A stretch of 64,000 bases of DNA from Neobacillus drentensis (GTDB lineage Bacteria; Bacillota; Bacilli; Bacillales; Cytobacillaceae): positions 5,086,501 through 5,150,500 of the forward strand of contig NZ_CP091110.1 of the NCBI RefSeq assembly GCF_021560175.1, written 5' to 3'. Below are positions 63,497-64,000 of the stretch, one piece after another (positions within the stretch are counted from its first letter, which is position 1; each line of letters starts with the position of its first letter). The notes beneath the pieces were generated by a model, which saw nothing but the letters and a program-made list of their open reading frames with translations, had not been told where the DNA came from and ran no database searches. A program made the position numbers and the translations under genes.

Positions 63497-63528
63497 TTCC
63501 ATTTAAATGTCTATACTTTTAAATGGAA
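63497..63528. promoter_or_regulatory. Perfect inverted repeat with operator-like core
   Basis: TTCCATTTAAA (63497-63507) and TTTAAATGGAA (63518-63528) are exact inverted arms around TGTCTATACT. The loop and following bases carry TGTCTATACTTTT, the complement of the 13-mer at 57289-57301. On the plus strand a run of T follows, so an attenuator before the alpha-galactosidase gene is also possible. Confidence 0.5.
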
Positions 63529-63889
63529 TTTTTTTAAAAATTTACTCTTTTACTTAATCTCACATTCCTTTTCAACTTTCTATTAAATTCAGCCTTAGAT
63601 ATTAAACATTTCAACAATTGAATTACTAGATCAATATCTTCCTTAGTAAATAAGAAAAGTTTATTTATTACCCAAAGTTATTAATGTTTACAAATAACTA
63701 ATCGATTACCTTATTTTTTTAAAAAATACATTGTAATAGATTCATTAAATTGCTAAAATTTTAACTAACAGACAAGTAATATGCCAAGGTTAAGCTTGAT
63801 TTATTTAGGTTTTGTCACAAAGTGTAAGGGACTCCATAACTTAATTCCTTTAAAGTTCTTTAGTACATTATTTTATAGAGGTGAAAAAA

Positions 63890-64000
63890 TTGACAATTAA
63901 GGTAAATACAGAAACTAGAGAATTTCATTTATTTAACAATCAAGTTAGTTACATTTTTAGAGTGCTCGAAAAGAGCATCCAATTAGAACATTTGTATTTT
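63890..64000 (+). CDS. GH36 alpha-galactosidase, N-terminal fragment (runs off right edge)
   Basis: From TTG 63890, behind AGAGGTG, the plus strand gives 37 codons open to the window edge, beginning MTIKVNTETREFHLFNNQVS and continuing to EHLYF. This resembles the N-terminal beta-sandwich of Bacillus-type GH36 alpha-galactosidases, which begin with a similar 'EFHLxNxxxSYI' and 'LxHLYxG' pattern. It would remove galactose side chains from galactomannan oligomers. The catalytic domain is outside the window. The context next to mannanase-like and ABC importer genes supports the call. Confidence 0.72.
   Translation, partial: MTIKVNTETREFHLFNNQVSYIFRVLEKSIQLEHLYF

Larger units (their letters stand above)
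63168..63889. other. Long divergent regulatory region
   Basis: A 720-base, very AT-rich gap between the ABC importer operon (minus) and the alpha-galactosidase gene (plus). It contains a cre-like site (63214-63227), an imperfect hairpin AAGGTTTGCT/AGCAACCTT (63290-63318) and the inverted repeat at 63497-63528. No gene is seen in it. Exact promoters cannot be picked with confidence in such AT-rich sequence. Confidence 0.6.

Noticed and set aside
1..64000. CRISPR arrays, tRNA or rRNA genes, insertion-sequence transposases, prophage genes
   Set aside because: None was recognised; no regular direct repeats or transposase motifs were seen.

Overview
The window looks like a chromosomal segment of a low-GC, endospore-forming Bacillaceae bacterium (Bacillus/Neobacillus/Geobacillus relatives). 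The evidence is AT-rich intergenic DNA, strong AGGAGG-type ribosome binding sites, frequent TTG and GTG starts, LytS-type YesM/YesN two-component systems, CcpA-like cre sites, a ROK-family XylR, and gene sets closely resembling the hemicellulose clusters described in Geobacillus stearothermophilus T-6. Almost all genes lie on the minus strand.

Layout from left to right. (1) 1-3002: the end of a YesM/YesN two-component system that runs off the left edge, a gene-poor stretch, and a frameshifted nitroreductase. (2) 3154-7657: xynP-xynB-GH5, read right to left from an XylR-operated promoter. (3) 7783-10062: glycerate kinase and a CdaR-type regulator, with a perfect 30-bp palindrome upstream. (4) 10344-17958: XynDCEFG-like xylo-oligosaccharide sensing and uptake, with the solute-binding lipoprotein gene duplicated in tandem around a GC-rich repeat element. 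(5) 18091-22453: polysaccharide deacetylase, then an XylR-controlled operon VOC-SDR-ThuA-axe2-aldo/keto reductase. (6) 22969-33911: xylan side-chain and backbone enzymes (GH43, GH51, GH10, GH67), with a Nif3-like protein, a MATE exporter, a Gfo/Idh oxidoreductase and a broken aldo/keto reductase. (7) 34045-41304: Lpl/Agu-type ABC importer with its own YesMN pair. (8) 41700-50306: xylA-xylB-rex (GH8), yesL, GH52 beta-xylosidase and divergent xylR. (9) 50379-64000: a second, mannan-type locus with ABC importer, SGNH esterase, GH5 mannanase-like enzyme, three GH1 enzymes, an MFS transporter, an aldo/keto reductase, and on the plus strand the start of a GH36 alpha-galactosidase.

How it works together: no glycosidase here has a signal peptide, so large polymers must be cut outside the cell by enzymes encoded elsewhere. 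Oligosaccharides enter through three CUT1 ABC importers (none with an ATPase gene here) or the XynP symporter. Inside, esterases, alpha-glucuronidase, arabinofuranosidases, GH10, GH8, GH43 and GH52 enzymes reduce them to xylose, which XylA and XylB feed to the pentose phosphate pathway. Four XylR operators with identical spacing to their -10 boxes tie xynPB, the axe2 operon, xylAB-rex and GH52/xylR into one regulon, with cre-like sites adding probable glucose repression.

Three genes are interrupted: the nitroreductase and one aldo/keto reductase each appear to lack one base in a G/C homopolymer, and the GH51 arabinofuranosidase has an in-frame amber codon at a position that should be tryptophan.
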